NCBI GenBank assembly: GCA_030077755.1
Contig: JAQJZZ010000001.1
Location: 1,922,001-1,986,000 of the forward strand
Source of the DNA: Filosporella fistucella
Lineage: Eukaryota; Ascomycota; Leotiomycetes; Helotiales
Direction of reading: 5' to 3'
Length of the DNA: 64,000 nucleotides
Under the pieces are notes generated by a model. It did not search any database, was not told the DNA's origin, and worked only from the letters and a program-made list of their open reading frames with translations. Shown here in pieces: positions 1 through 11,648 of this stretch (position 1 is the first letter of the stretch; the number at the start of each line of letters is the position of its first letter). The translations under genes were made by a program, and so were the position numbers.

Positions 1-1
1 T

Positions 2-199
2 AAACAACGATTTGGTTTTTGGAGGCAGAGATTCGACGACATCAGTACGATTCCTGAGCTTACAGACATTACTCGGGATTATGCTAGAAGAGCGGCGGCA
101 GCGATGAGAAACGTTGAGCAGAATGATGCTAATGAGGGTAGGCTCCCGTATAAAAGCACTCGCTCACAGTCTCATTGGGTGGTGGTCAGAACTCTGTAG
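2..199 (+). CDS. 3' end of a gene entering from the left (possibly DUF3632-like), partial
   Basis: An open frame runs from base 2 to a TAG at 197-199 and encodes the last 65 residues of a protein whose start lies outside the window. It opens with an aromatic and basic stretch (RFGFWRQRF) followed by an acidic/aliphatic helix and an ARRAAAAMRNVE segment. That pattern resembles the C-terminal end of fungal DUF3632 proteins, which typically close with a W/F-rich segment and an alanine-rich helix. The last 25 residues are polar and look disordered. The family call is a recollection of pattern, not an alignment; the tail could belong to another helical family. No ATG is needed because the exon continues upstream. 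Confidence 0.45.
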   Translation, partial: KQRFGFWRQRFDDISTIPELTDITRDYARRAAAAMRNVEQNDANEGRLPYKSTRSQSHWVVVRTL

Positions 200-544
200 A
201 CTTGAGTTTGGCTTTGTATGGATGAAACATGTTGCATAAAACCGCTTCTATAAAGACGGTGACTCCAAATTATAGAGAGGGCGCGTTAAATGACTAAACA
301 AATTCGAATCGCTCCTTCAAAGCAATAGGAATGTCTGGAAATTGTTTCATTGAAAGCGCGTGCAAGGATAGGTATAGTCCCTGTCGGGCGTTGGAGTGGC
401 TTATGCAGCTGACGTCTTGTTTGTGTAACCGTACTCGTCGACTTGCCTCGCGAGAACTCTAACACTTCATATTCTCTTCAGTCTGAGACCGTACGTGCCA
501 TCCTCATCTAGCCTATGTAGAGTTTTGGGTATTGAGGCACCAAA
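200..544. other. Intergenic, 345 bp
   Basis: Holds the 3' flank of the entering gene and the 5' flank of the HET gene. I see no further gene or convincing element in it. Confidence 0.6.
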
Positions 545-2491
545 ATGTCGAGATCGACTCCGTATTCAATACCAGTCGAGCGCTGTCGACGATGTACTTC
601 CAGATACGATTTCCGCCTTCCAAATTCCCAGATCGTAACAATCATATGCGGCCGCCCTCTAGAGATAGAGTACAAGACTGTGTCTTATCTCTGGGAAGAT
701 GTGTCATTAGGTGTTAATTTAAATTGCAGCAACTGTTCTAAGGTAAAATGGGTTCCGATGCGGAACGCAGAGAAATTGTGGAAGATCTTGGAATTTGTCG
801 GTGGAGGTAGCGTGGTATGGCTGGATGCATTATCAATCGACCAAGATGACCCCGCAGATTTAAAATCGCAATTGATGGTCATGGGCGATATATATTTGAA
901 GTCACAGATCGTCTCGGTCTTTCTTCCTCAATCCGACACAATGGCGTACGATACGCTGGGATCTCTGGCAGCAGTAGCCGATACACTGGTTCAACTGTAT
1001 AACAATGCCTCTGACCCTGAGCCAGTAGTTTCAGTTGAAGCTCTTTCTAATGAGTACAAGAAACTGTTTTATCAATGGACAGACATAATTGCCAAGCAAA
1101 AGTATTGGACACGGGCTTGGACATTCCAAGAATGGACAATGGCCGCAGAATTTGAAGTCGGTTGGGAGGGAGCGAGGCTAGGAGAGAAACTTCAAAATAT
1201 CAAGAACAATATCAATATGGCTTCTATCGTGGCAACTCAGACGTCAAATCTGGGAGGGAAAGACACAGGTCACCGTCGAGACCTAACACGTCTTATGGAG
1301 GAGAGAGCGAAAAACGGCCAATTCCTGAACCTCGTTCGAGCACACTTTCCATTCGGAGATTTTCCCGTTGCCAACAATGGTCTAGAGCCTGCAGCACTGC
1401 GACGAGCAACATTCTTACCGAGTATACTCGGTATAGATAGCGGCATGTTTGTAACTCCCCAAGCGACTTCAAAGCAGACACCCGATCTTGGTTCTCGACT
1501 AGGCCTTGCCCTGAGTGCCATTAACATTAGCAAGCGAGAAGCATCAAAAGAAGCTGACTTGGTTGCATGCTGGGCATCGATGTGCAATATAGCTTATCCT
1601 TACAATCCCGATGACAAGTTCCATGTTGCTCTGCAGAAGGTTGTGACAGCGCTCCGGGCGCAAGGCTTGCCAATTTACAATTTCCTTGCAAATACATCTG
1701 GAGGAGAATTGGATCTGAAGTTTTTGGAGTACGGGGTAGCTCATAAACAAAGCAACGCACACCATGGAGGTGTTCTTGTGGGAAGTCCCATATTTACGGG
1801 TCGTGCAGACACTATAAATCATATTAAACATCTGCTTAATCAGGAAAATGAGCTCGTGTTCCTGGATCCCAGCACAAGAATCACTCTTCAACGAATTGAT
1901 AGAGTAGTTATCAAACATGCCGTCGTCTGTTCCGACAAGATGCGACTGCTCACCACATTCTCAGGAATCGTGTCTGGGACAGCTGATGGGAGAATGATGA
2001 AAGACGTGGCACAGCTTCTTAGGGAACTATTGGACAAGACAGAAAGCACTCAGCTTGAAAAGCATACCTTCGTGCAAGTCACAATATTCGTTGATGATGT
2101 TGCGACCACCCCTTTCTTCTACGTTTGGGGGATAATTCCATCAGATATCCAGCTTTATGATCTCGAGGTTGCGCGAGAGAGCTTGAATGGTACACTAGTC
2201 CTCGCGACATATCAGGGCCCAACACCAACGACAGAGATGCAGATTGTTTCATACTTAAATATGACCCATCAAAGCTTTGGAACATACTTGGTGAAAAGTG
2301 ACAAGCATGGGGTAGTAGATATGGTGTTCCGCTCTCCAGATTCTCAACCTCAAGATTTGTTCAGTCTCCCTGAACTGATGGCCGATCCCTCTTTAGGAAT
2401 CCAGCCAGATTTCCCAGATTTTGCAGGCCTTGGGGTTATGGAAACCGCCAATGACCAAGCCTTCGACGTCCAAATCAGCTTTCGCAAGTAA
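545..2491 (+). CDS. HET-domain (heterokaryon incompatibility) protein, 648 aa
   Basis: A single uninterrupted frame. The HET signature is visible in order: YKTVSYLWED at about residues 43-52 (family pattern Y-x-x-L/V-S-Y-x-W-G/E-D), WLDALSIDQDD at about 92-102 (W-I-D-A-x-C/S-I-D/N-Q-D-D) followed by a conserved helix ending MGDIY, and RAWTFQEW near residue 188 (the W-x-x-R-x-W-x-x-Q-E element). In this family the N-terminal HET domain triggers regulated cell death during non-self recognition between fungal strains; the remaining 450 residues match no domain I recognise. The Gly of the canonical YxWGD is Glu here and the usual Cys of DAICI is Ser, so this is a divergent member. No signal peptide or membrane segment is evident. 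Confidence 0.85.
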   Translation: MSRSTPYSIPVERCRRCTSRYDFRLPNSQIVTIICGRPLEIEYKTVSYLWEDVSLGVNLNCSNCSKVKWVPMRNAEKLWKILEFVGGGSVVWLDALSIDQDDPADLKSQLMVMGDIYLKSQIVSVFLPQSDTMAYDTLGSLAAVADTLVQLYNNASDPEPVVSVEALSNEYKKLFYQWTDIIAKQKYWTRAWTFQEWTMAAEFEVGWEGARLGEKLQNIKNNINMASIVATQTSNLGGKDTGHRRDLTRLMEERAKNGQFLNLVRAHFPFGDFPVANNGLEPAALRRATFLPSILGIDSGMFVTPQATSKQTPDLGSRLGLALSAINISKREASKEADLVACWASMCNIAYPYNPDDKFHVALQKVVTALRAQGLPIYNFLANTSGGELDLKFLEYGVAHKQSNAHHGGVLVGSPIFTGRADTINHIKHLLNQENELVFLDPSTRITLQRIDRVVIKHAVVCSDKMRLLTTFSGIVSGTADGRMMKDVAQLLRELLDKTESTQLEKHTFVQVTIFVDDVATTPFFYVWGIIPSDIQLYDLEVARESLNGTLVLATYQGPTPTTEMQIVSYLNMTHQSFGTYLVKSDKHGVVDMVFRSPDSQPQDLFSLPELMADPSLGIQPDFPDFAGLGVMETANDQAFDVQISFRK

Positions 2492-3394
2492 AGTCGGAAG
2501 GTTGTAATTGGAGGATTGTCGGTCGCTGTTGCTGTTGAGGAACCTGAGTTTTTTCTCGCAAGTAAAGATACACCGCCACGTTTCGTTGATGGGGTGCTGC
2601 AAAAAAGAGATGAAAGCTTCAAGGTGCCTGGGGGTTTTGATGAATGAGCCAGCGTAATTTCAGAGTCATGGAAATGGCATGGATCCAATTTCGAAATAAA
2701 ATAGCCTCAGATTATATCTTTCTTTGATAGCCTGGTAGACAAAGCTCATTCTATTCTTCGGAGTATTTTATAGAATCAGGTCAGGTGAGAACTTACAAGA
2801 TTAAAAATCTATGTCAAGGAATCTTCCTTGCAAGGTCGACACTTATATATATATACAGCAGGAAAGACACTTTCCTGAACCCATAGATATCGATTTGGCC
2901 AAAAGGGAGGCTAGCGTCTCATCTGCTCTGTAACAGAATTGTCCCATTCCCATTGCCAACCACGATGGACGACTCCATCATCCTACGTAGAGTCTCTGTT
3001 CCAGAGGTTTGAGGCAAAAGTCCCAGGGAATAGAATAGAACGAAGAGAACAATGATGAAGACTCGAGATACTATCGTACGCATCTATAGCGCTAGTACCG
3101 ATGCGGTGAGCTGCCTCGCAATTCCAATCATCGGCTTACTGTCTTAGTAGAATACAGGGGATTGCTGAATTTTCTGCAACACTCAGTCTTCGATCTCTGC
3201 AGACACTGGGAAACGGCTTACCGGAATATATCGGCCAAATAATCGAATTAAAGGAGGAGGAAGTTTGAACTGGGTTGTTGGCAGTTTGTTGTATTCATTC
3301 GACAGTTTCGACTGATTTCCCATTTCAAGATTCCGCTCTTTGTCATTCGGCACCAGTTCCATCTTGGGATCTTTCTTCCAGTATAAATTTCTCT
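2492..3394. other. Intergenic, about 0.9 kb
   Basis: Contains an alternating TA run at about 2844-2856. I see no coding frame that resembles a protein family on either strand. The right-hand part flanks the 3' end of the GH64 pseudogene. Confidence 0.5.
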
Positions 3395-4667
3395 TCATCC
3401 GTATCTCTGCAGAAACTTCTCCTTGGCGTACCCATTCCCACTTCCAACCGTAACCAAGAAACTAGCTCGACTGCCATTGTTCACAAAACCGCTCTGGACC
3501 CCCCGCCAGAGGGTCCTACATCATCGTATGGATGACAGTATCCTCTCCCATTCACGTTTACAGCATGCACTATCCTAGCATAGTGACTTTTGATGCTATT
3601 GGTGCAGTATGTGCTCACAACTTCTTGGGATGGCTGCTGGTCGTTTAGTAGAAGTGTGCTGCGATTTATCGTTGCATTGAGTCTCGCGCCGATATTGAGC
3701 AACTGAGCAGTATTTTGGGCCTTGGGTGCAAAAGCACCAGTGTTCGCACCAAATATGTCCGTTGCTGACGGCTTTGGGAATGTGCTAATGCTTGTGAATG
3801 ATAGAGATGAGCGATCATCGGAAGTGTATGCCGTCGCAGTCCCCCAGCCTGCTTGAGTATCAACCACCAGAGGCGAAGAAACGTACTTTTTCCAGATGGC
3901 GTCGATATATGGTGCCCAATAATCTACAAAGATAGACGGGTTAACACTATCCCGTTCGATGGAGACAGAGCTCGGGGGTGAGACCCGTTATTCGTGATAA
4001 TCAACTGATACCATCCAGCGCCGTCAGCATTATTCTTTGCCGCTAAATTATTGCATATTGTTTGCAACCCATCAAAGGGGAGCCCAGAAAACGTGAGAAG
4101 TCGATCCAGATGTTGAAGTGAGAGTACGAGCAATGGGAAGGCTGACAAAGTCGACGTAGCTTATATTTGCATATAGCTGGGCACTGTTGTAGATAAACTC
4201 TCAGAAATCCCAGCAAAGATGGTAGTTCGGGTCCAAGGTGTTGCTAATAGGAGGTTCGACAAAACCGGGTCCAGGATTCAGCAGAAAGGTGAGCGTATTA
4301 TCCACGCAGAACCAAATCCTGCCACCAGCCATATAGGGGATAGAAACTGTCTTTGTGGTTCCTGGGGGCCAAGTGGTATGGCACAGTTTGCTGAGAGAGT
4401 TGTGCCGTCGACAGAGGGATTGGAAGGATGATACGGAGTCATACCGTCCGATTCGAGAAGAAATATCGAGTTGTAGTTGCTTATCGCAAGTCCGGTGATA
4501 TATGCAAAGACGTTGCTGGAGGTAGTGGAGTTGAAAAGGGCAACTTCCAGTGTGCCAGCAGCTGCTCCGTTTGAAACCTTTGAGTCTAGAGAAGGAGTGA
4601 TGATAGTTGAAGCATAAAGACCGCTATCAGTCCTCTGGGTAGCCAAGACATCAGCGATGGTCGTCAT
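3395..4667 (-). pseudogene. GH64 beta-1,3-glucanase pseudogene (frameshifts plus nonsense codon)
   Basis: Read on the minus strand, GH64 (thaumatin-like-fold laminaripentaose-producing beta-1,3-glucanase) can be followed from ATG 4667 to a terminal TGA at 3395-3397, but only by changing frame. Recognisable blocks include SNVFAYITGLAISNYNSIF, FLLESDG, NCAIPLGP, GRIWFCVDNTLTFLLNPGP, NSAQLYANISYVDFVS, SGLPFDGLQTI, RALSPSN, DYWAPYIDAIWKKY, IVHAVNVNGRGYCHPYDDVG. Lesions: a missing base in a C run near 4360; an in-frame TGA at about 4201-4203 where the family has Cys (D-F-[C]-E-F); an extra T near 4090; a missing base near 3945-3951; and a G-run indel near 3505. None can be an intron, because the alignment is gap-free around them. 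Neighbouring genes in this window are intact, so true decay is more likely than sequencing error. Any product would be truncated and inactive. Confidence 0.85.
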
Positions 4668-4747
4668 GACTGCGGTTTGGTAAGACTGTGGAGTGAAGAG
4701 TCAACGTCGAAGCACAGGAAGACAGCAAATTCACAAGGTATCGAAAC

Positions 4748-4754
4748 TTATATA
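4748..4754 (-). promoter_or_regulatory. TATA-like box upstream of the GH64 pseudogene
   Basis: TATATAA on the minus strand about 80 nt upstream of ATG 4667. It supports 4667 as the original start and shows that the promoter is still recognisable. Confidence 0.4.
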
Positions 4755-6305
4755 AGGATATTTGGGATTTAAAGTACGAAGAGGAATATCTTCAACCTGT
4801 GGTGGTAGGGCCGATCCATACAGGAAAAAGAGAGCCACGATGCTTGGGGAGACTGGAAAGAAGACGGTTACGAGGACATACCAATTTTAATGTAGATGGT
4901 GCTTCCGATTGGATGAAATGACCAACAAACTTAAATTTGAACTTACAATCTAGACTGTAGTCTTCCACGATATGAGTTGCAAGCGCCAGTAAGCGTGAGT
5001 GTGTAAAACTCTGGCAGCGTCCAGGTGCCCTGCATTTCGGATCAGTATCCGACATGGTTACATAGAGAGTGCATCTAATCCGTGACTTTCATGCAAGTTC
5101 CTAGTGATGCCAGCAATGGCGTGGTCGCAAGATATTTAGTGTTTCCTATTATGGGACGAGAGCACTCTGCTCTGCACCACGGGCGGCTCCTTACCACAAC
5201 GAATAGTCACAGCCGAAAGGCGCTGGGGACTCATTTCTCGATATCCAATCAGAGAGTCAATGTCATTAGAACAAACATGAGACTTTCAAGCGACCCTAAC
5301 GGTAAAAGAACCCCGAGGCATTGAATAATGATCGCGCCAACGGTGGACAGGACGAAGGGGATTCTCCTTAACAAGGCAGCTCGTGCCCCGTCGTCCGATA
5401 CATTTTCTTGGTGGAAGTCGAAGAAAATCGCTGAGTTAAGATGAGAATGGTAAAAGATTTCAAAGCGAGGACTTCAATTCTAGAAGTAATTGCATATGGG
5501 AAATTGACTGTAAGGCCACAAAGTCAAGGAAAGTTTGGCGGGGCAAAGTGGGATGAGGGCTTTGGAGTTGCTCAACGTCTAGAGCATCTCCACGTCGAGA
5601 TGTCCCAGTACTGGAAAAGTTTACAGCAATTGTGCCTCGGATGTTTGATATCGGAGATGAAGACAGTTTGAGATGAAGTGTGTTGGCCAGTGGCTGTTGT
5701 ATTTATTTGAAGTGTCGTGAAGAAAGAAATTTTAATGAGCGCCCATCTCAACTCGCTAAAATAGCCCCCGCCCCCTATTTTACCCCTGAGTGACCTACCG
5801 CCCAATGAGCGGTAATTTTGCTGAATTGTTAATAAATTATTGCTTAGTCCATAATTTGTAGACATATGATGATGCATATGTTGGGTTACTATTCTAGATG
5901 TAATGTTACCACGATCGGTACCCCTTTTATATGTGAATGTTGATAGATTCTGGATGTCTGAAATGCACTTCATTGATATGAGTTCCACGCGTCCATGTGT
6001 GATGGAATTATCACCTACCCTAATGTTCCGATTCGGTGTCTACGAGTGGAGAAGGCTCTTCTGGTAGTTCTAGCTGCGCTTTCTTGCCAATTTTCTTGCC
6101 AGATATAACGGGCCGGATGTCAGTCTATAATCAAGTCCAGGGTGCTTCAAAAATCCAGGTGCCTACTCACATTTATGTTGTTCAAGTTTGCCTTCACTTC
6201 AAGCCGGAATAAACAATACTTGGCCAACATATTTCTCAATTTTTTAAATGGTATTATATTGGCAAAAAGGTATGCTGGACGATGTTAAGAACCATTGCTT
6301 CTTTC
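4755..6305. other. Gene-poor stretch, about 1.55 kb
   Basis: No gene I can support. Open frames on both strands (for example minus 5572-5988) have low-complexity composition and no family resemblance. The 5690-5950 part is AT-rich and carries short C and G runs near 5765-5780. Confidence 0.4.
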
Positions 6306-7002
6306 TCAAAAGGATACTTGTAAACCCGCCGAAATCAATGTCATGAATATCAATAACCCAAAATGCTTCTGCATTCTGCAAGCATGCCCTGTGAACGGCG
6401 TTGGTGATGTAGTATTATTAGCGGGAAGGTACGATTTAGTGCTATTCGTCATAGGGAATTGATGTGGAGTGGAAGAGGATATCGAGGTGATGATTGCAGA
6501 TATCGTCTTCACTTGGACCACAGTCACTGTGCTGGCGGTAGATACATGCTTCGATATGACTGGGCCCACGGAAGCTCCGAGTGCAACACTGCATTCGGCG
6601 AGGCTCATATCCTATTTGTGGTGAGCTTAAAATGAAATATTTGGAGATTGAAGGTAGAAACGTTGGTTCTACGTACATTTGGACAGCATCGTGTGCTTCC
6701 AGCAGAGTCGTCGACGCAATAGTAACCTGAATCGCAAGCCTCTGCAGAGCATGTCAGCAAGACAAATGGCATAATTCACAAGATATCATACTTCCGTTTC
6801 CATCATTGCAACACATTTGACCCCGAGAGGGATCGTAGCAGTGAAGAATAGAATCGATTGAAGGACATGTCTGGAAGTGTTTTCCGCATGCTTCCCCACA
6901 CGATGTCCCAGAGTTACATACGTTCGTTGCTGGGTTGTATCCTATTGCTCTTTGAAGTAATGGTGTGTTGCTTCCACTCGATCTCACATAAAGAGAGGTC
7001 AT
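6306..7002 (-). CDS. Cysteine-rich, GPI-anchor-like cell-surface protein, three exons, about 193 aa
   Basis: Model: exons 7002-6792, 6741-6677, 6611-6306; introns 50 and 65 nt with GT-AG ends and consistent phase. Joined, exons 1-2 give a fungal cysteine-rich module: CNSGTSCGEACGKHFQTC, then CYDPSRGQMCCNDGNGKACD, SGYYC and a closing STRCCPN. The paired cysteines (CC) and YDPSRGQ-CC-DG pattern recur in extracellular fungal proteins of unknown function. Exon 3 encodes a Ser/Thr-rich stretch and ends in a hydrophobic segment (FGLLIFMTLISAGLQVSF) with no charged tail, as in GPI-anchor signals. The chosen ATG gives no signal peptide, so an upstream exon may be missing or the start is wrong. Function unknown; a wall or surface role is inferred. 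Confidence 0.6.
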
Positions 7003-7591
7003 TTTGAAATGGATTTCCGACAAAAATCGTGAAGAAAACGATAAGTTAGGGAACGGAGGATGACATATTCAAAGCATTCTCTTCCCCGAGAATTTCGTGA
7101 TTGACACAATGCTGTGGGGTGTTGCGATTCCCACCTCGATGGTAAGTGGCGCTTTATTGGCAAGCCCTGATCGACGGAAAGAGGCGCACTTGCAGGCAAT
7201 GCCGCTCCCGAGCACTTATTTTCGGGCTATATCACGACAAACAAGAGTCAATTCAGGAAACGGGCTTTCAGCTGTATAAGCCTCTGTCTCGAAATCAGAA
7301 CATGATCTCCAGGCTCGAGATGATAGAAACAGACTCGGAGGTAATCATATGATGATGCTCCCATAAGGACTGCAATGATCTGATGTGGCTTTCTTGGAAA
7401 AGACTTTGGGTGAGTGATTTTAAATGACACTGCTCTGCATTGCATTGCTTTGCTTGTCTCTTTGCAACTCCCCAGAACCAAAATACTCAAATATACTGGC
7501 TTCGTTGCAGGAAATACTATCTTCAAGAATATAACTCAAAAAGGCAAGATTCTAGCTGATTGTAGGGAGGATCCCAAATTTTTTTTTAACA
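7003..7591. other. Intergenic between divergent genes, about 0.6 kb
   Basis: Separates the cysteine-rich gene (minus) from the membrane-protein gene (plus) and must hold both promoters, unless an unseen 5' exon of the cysteine-rich gene lies here. Confidence 0.45.
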
Positions 7592-9229
7592 ATGATTTCT
7601 CCACTTCTTCTTCTAGCATCATGGATTACTCCAACGCTCCAATTTACCCACTACGTCGACGAAAATACGACAACAATAGTTTCCTCGGTATCGCCATGTC
7701 ACATTTATGGTGATGCTGACTCGTATGGTATCGGTGTCCGCGCAAGTCTGTACCTGCAGTTTTTTGCTGCATTGATAGTACAGGCAGCTGAACTCGATGA
7801 AGAAGTCAAATCCATCAGGCTTGGATTCAACATTGTTGCTACGGCCACAATGATAAATACGTACATAGGAACAAGTTCTGGGAGTTTTGCATACCTTGAA
7901 TGGTATCTTGTATCTGCCTTAGTACTTACTCTCCCACTAATTGTCATTACGCCCTTTGGATCAGTGGCTTACAACTATTTCAAACAACTGAAGGCGGAGG
8001 GAAACCGTGCATCCAGCACACATGAAGAAGGCACCACACCGACAAACCTAGAAAATTCGGATCAAATTGTGGATGGAGAGATCCGAAAGAGAGATTCTAG
8101 TGATCCGCTGGCGACAACGAAGGAATCAATCAAGCCATGGCTTGAAGACCCCTTCGCACTTGGGTACGATGCTCCACTCTGCAGTAATCCCGTCATGTTA
8201 GCTAATTCATGAGTTTGCAGATGGTCTATGTTGTTGCTTTGTTTCTTTTTGGGTACTCAAATATGGTTATACTTTTTTGGGCTGCATCAAGGGCATCGAT
8301 CCGAGTGCACCGTAAAGGTGTTCCTATATGCAAATGTTAACATGTACAACTCCCATTGGATAGGGTTTCTGAAAGCTATGTCAATACTTGCTATGATATC
8401 AGTACCGGTGATACTGATCGTATCCCTTGGCTTGATGGGCTTCGGCCTGTATAAATCCACAAAAAAGGAAGACAGCTACTCCTCCAAAGACGAATCGATT
8501 CAAGTCGATATACCTATGCCTCCAGAGAATCAACCTCAGCAGGCACTGAGTCCTTCTAGCCCTTCTGTTGGGGAGTCGAGCCGAAAAGAGCCATCTCCGA
8601 ACATCGATAACGTCTCTGGGACTGTGGGATCCTCTGCTAAGGACATTGGAGAAGAAATTCGAAAGAAGTCTTCAGCTGTCAAAAGCAAGAGACACCAGCG
8701 TTGGACTCAACGCTTCTTCATCGTCTTCCAGGCATTTCTTGGAATAGGATTTCAAATTCTATGGATTGAGAGAACGATCGTACTTAACAAAATTGACCTC
8801 TCCGCCTCCCCATGGTACTCGTCAGGCCAGCTTTCTGCCATTGTAGTAGGCATATTTACAGCCATTCCGGCCATTTGGAAGAGTTTCTGGAAGCTCTATA
8901 GAGAAAGGAAGACAGACAGGGAAGAATTAGCATCAATTGTCAGGGACGCCATGGCCAAGTTTCACGAGCGTAGAATCCAGCAACAGAAGGAGAAAGAACG
9001 GATTGAACGAGAGAGGCAAGAAGAAACGCGAAGGAGGCAAGCAGCAGCTGATTCAGGTCAGCAACCACTAATAATTATCGACGAACCTAGTTCTTGGAAG
9101 AAGACTTTTGCTGTAGTAGGAAATCGACTGCCAAGTTGGCGAGGATCCGCGGTTGAAAATCGCGCGAGCAAAGCTGAGCAGGGTCTCGGTGAGAGTGGTG
9201 GACGTGGGAAAGGAAAAGAACCAGAGTGA
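7592..9229 (+). CDS. Multi-pass membrane protein of unknown function, two exons, 526 aa
   Basis: Exons 7592-8163 and 8221-9229; the 57-nt intron begins GTACGA and ends TTTGCAG, and joining restores the frame (ALGWSMLLLCFF). The protein begins with a signal-peptide-like hydrophobic stretch (MISPLLLLASWITPTLQF). Hydrophobic segments follow near residues 50-70, 75-95, 105-125, 190-210, 225-250, 365-390 and 405-425. Two polar loops separate them; the second is Ser/Pro/Lys-rich. The C-terminus is highly charged with an RRIQQQKEKERIERERQEE run predicted to form a coiled coil. I do not recognise a named family. It resembles fungal-specific membrane proteins with an extracellular N-terminus; a sensor or scaffold role would be speculation. 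Confidence 0.7.
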
Positions 9230-10215
9230 TTAAGACACTTTATCTTAATTTCAGATGGTAAAGGTGATGGAAAGACAGGGAGGTGGAGTGTTCAGTTGAG
9301 TTCTTGCTGTGTCTTGGGGTATCCGGGTGCCGAATCGCTTGGGCATAAGTTTTAATAATGCACGTTTCTTTCCTTCTCTGGTTCTCAACAGAAGTATGTG
9401 AGTATGTCTGCAAAATACGGAAGTAAGATTCATTAAGGAGCGAGTATGAATGTCTAGCCACTTCACTTACCCATTCACCTCAAGCGTTTCCTCGCTGCCT
9501 CTTCATCTTCAAGACCCGGGTCTATTCCATAACACGCTGGAGGGGAGATCCTACTTGCCAATACATCTCAATACCCAGTAGAACCCCAAACTTCTCTGCA
9601 ATGCTCAATATGATAACTGATGACATTTTGCCTCTTTGCTTATATCCTGCGATCGTTTTCAGCCATCATTGCGAACAGGTCCCTCACAGTTCTCCATACC
9701 CGAGAATGTGTCTTAATTTTCCTGCTATGGCTGTATTTCCAGGTAAGGTAGCTTCGACTCTGTCATAGTCATGTGATCAAATCGGCCCCTTTTAGGCACC
9801 TGAACATCCAGCCAAGTTTCCTGGATGAACTTACAATATCCGGGCGGACGTTTCTATGAACAAAGCGTAGAGAACTGGTACTCTGATCAAATGTCATGTT
9901 GTTCAAAAGTTGTGAATCACAAAACGAGAAGCATGTTGAAACAGATACACACAGGCACTCATGGCTCTGGCTGTTCAATGCTGTAGGTTCAAAATGGCAA
10001 GTGGGGTAATAAATTTCATGAAGAAACTGTGAGAATGTAAATTTTCTTTAGCAATGAAAGATCAGGTATCCCACTATCGTTGTCAAAAGGGGGTTCTGCC
10101 CAATCATGTTCCTCTGTATCCCACTTTCGAATGATATCGATCACTCCACAACCCCAAAACCATACATCTCATGAACACCACAGATACCTTCCTAGATAAT
10201 TGACACCTAGCCAAC
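9230..10215. other. Intergenic, about 1 kb
   Basis: 3' flank of the membrane-protein gene and promoter of the dipeptidase. I see no gene. Confidence 0.5.
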
Positions 10216-11648
10216 ATGAAGCTCCTCAATTCAATAATCTATGCTCTGATTCCGATCTCTCACCTCACCCTCGCCCAATATGAAAACGACACAGAACTCT
10301 ACGCCCGGGCAATTAAGCTCATGTCCGAGAGTCCCCTTATAGACACCCACGTCGACCTACCTCAGATCATTCGCGGCTTAGGTATGGCCTCGAAACCTCA
10401 TAACACCTCATTCCTAACCCAATCTACAGACCGCAATCCTCTATCCGTCATCCCATCCCTCTCGACCTCTCTTCCCGGCCACGTCGACATTCCCAAAATG
10501 CGGACAGGCCACCTGGGTGGTGCTTTCTTCACAGTTTGGGCTCCCTGTGCCGACTTCTTGGATCAGTCCTACGGTCCTGATTTCTTGACTGAGAACTCTG
10601 GTCTTAGGGATGCATTGGAGGTACTAGATATAATAAAGAATATGATTTCGCAGCATCCGGAGGATATGAAATATGCTCGTTCGTCAGCTGATATTAGATC
10701 TGCATTTAGTGAAGGGAAGATAGCTAGTTTAATTGGGATGGAAGGGACTCATTTTCTGGGGAATTCTTTATCAGTTGTGAGATTATTTGCTGAGATGGGG
10801 GTGAGGTATTTGACATTGACGCATACTTGTCATTCGTCCTTCGCGGCTTCGAATGGTGGGGGCGGACCTATGGAGGCGTCGAATCATGGACCTGGATTGA
10901 CGGCTTTCGGGAGGGAGTTGGTGAAAGAGTTGAATAGACTGGGAGTCATGGTTGATCTTAGCCATACGAGTGATCAGACGATGAGAGATGCTATTGAACT
11001 TTCCGAGGCTCCGGTCGTGTGGACTCATGCTGGTGCTAGAGCAGTGCAAGATCATCCACGGAATGTGCCTGATGACATATTGAAGATGATTGGTGATGGT
11101 GAAGGAAGGAATTCTGGCATTATGTGAGGATCCCAGAAAAATGTGGGAGCTTGGACTAATTTGAAGCAGCCTTTCAGTATTTTATCCTGTCTTTATTGGA
11201 CCGACCCCGGAAACAGCGAACGTATCCAGAGTTGCTGATCATATAGAGCATATCGCTTCCATAGTAGGGAAGAATCATGTAGGTATTGCAAGTGATTTTG
11301 ACGGAATGTATGCAGGCGTACATGGCCTTGAAGATGCAAGCAAATACCCAAATCTTGTAAGGAATCAATCCCAGCATGATCTCATAACACTAAATTTTTT
11401 AGATTGTGGAACTTCTTTCTCGAGGTTGGAATGATACCGAAATTTATGGTGTAATGGGAGAGAATTTGATGAGGGTCATGGATGAGGTTGATGCTGTCAA
11501 GGAGAGAAAGAAACACGAGCTCGCTTCGAGTGCTATCTGGGAGAAGAGAAAGGATTTACCGGCGAACTGGGGCGGGCCCGGGCAAGCTTACTTGCCATAT
11601 GAAGTCAGAGACTTGGTCAATAATAGAGTGAAGCATGATGAGCTTTAA
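10216..11648 (+). CDS. Secreted membrane dipeptidase (peptidase M19), three exons, 446 aa
   Basis: Exons 10216-11123, 11170-11356, 11403-11648; introns of 46 nt each, GT-AG. A signal peptide (MKLLNSIIYALIPISHLTLA) opens the protein. M19 dipeptidases are dizinc enzymes that cleave L-Xaa-D/L-Xaa dipeptides. The metal-site motifs are present: DTHVDLP (H-x-D ligands) near residue 45, the bridging-Glu segment GMEGTHFLG near 176, THTCHSS near 202, MVDLSHTS near 240, THAGARAV...HPRNVPDD near 275, and GIASDFDGM in exon 2. Here the usual DGHND is DTHVD and the usual SHS is THA, both conservative. Length matches the family (about 400-450 aa). Likely extracellular or membrane-anchored; the substrate cannot be read from the sequence. 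Confidence 0.9.

Noticed and set aside
3395..4667. GH64 as an intact gene with several short introns
   Set aside because: The frame changes are one- or two-base steps with contiguous homologous sequence on both sides and no GT-AG pairs; the TGA replaces a single conserved residue.
5572..5988. Open frame of 138 codons on the minus strand
   Set aside because: Composition is random-looking, no domain or signal feature is visible, and splice-joined continuation in either direction gives nothing recognisable.
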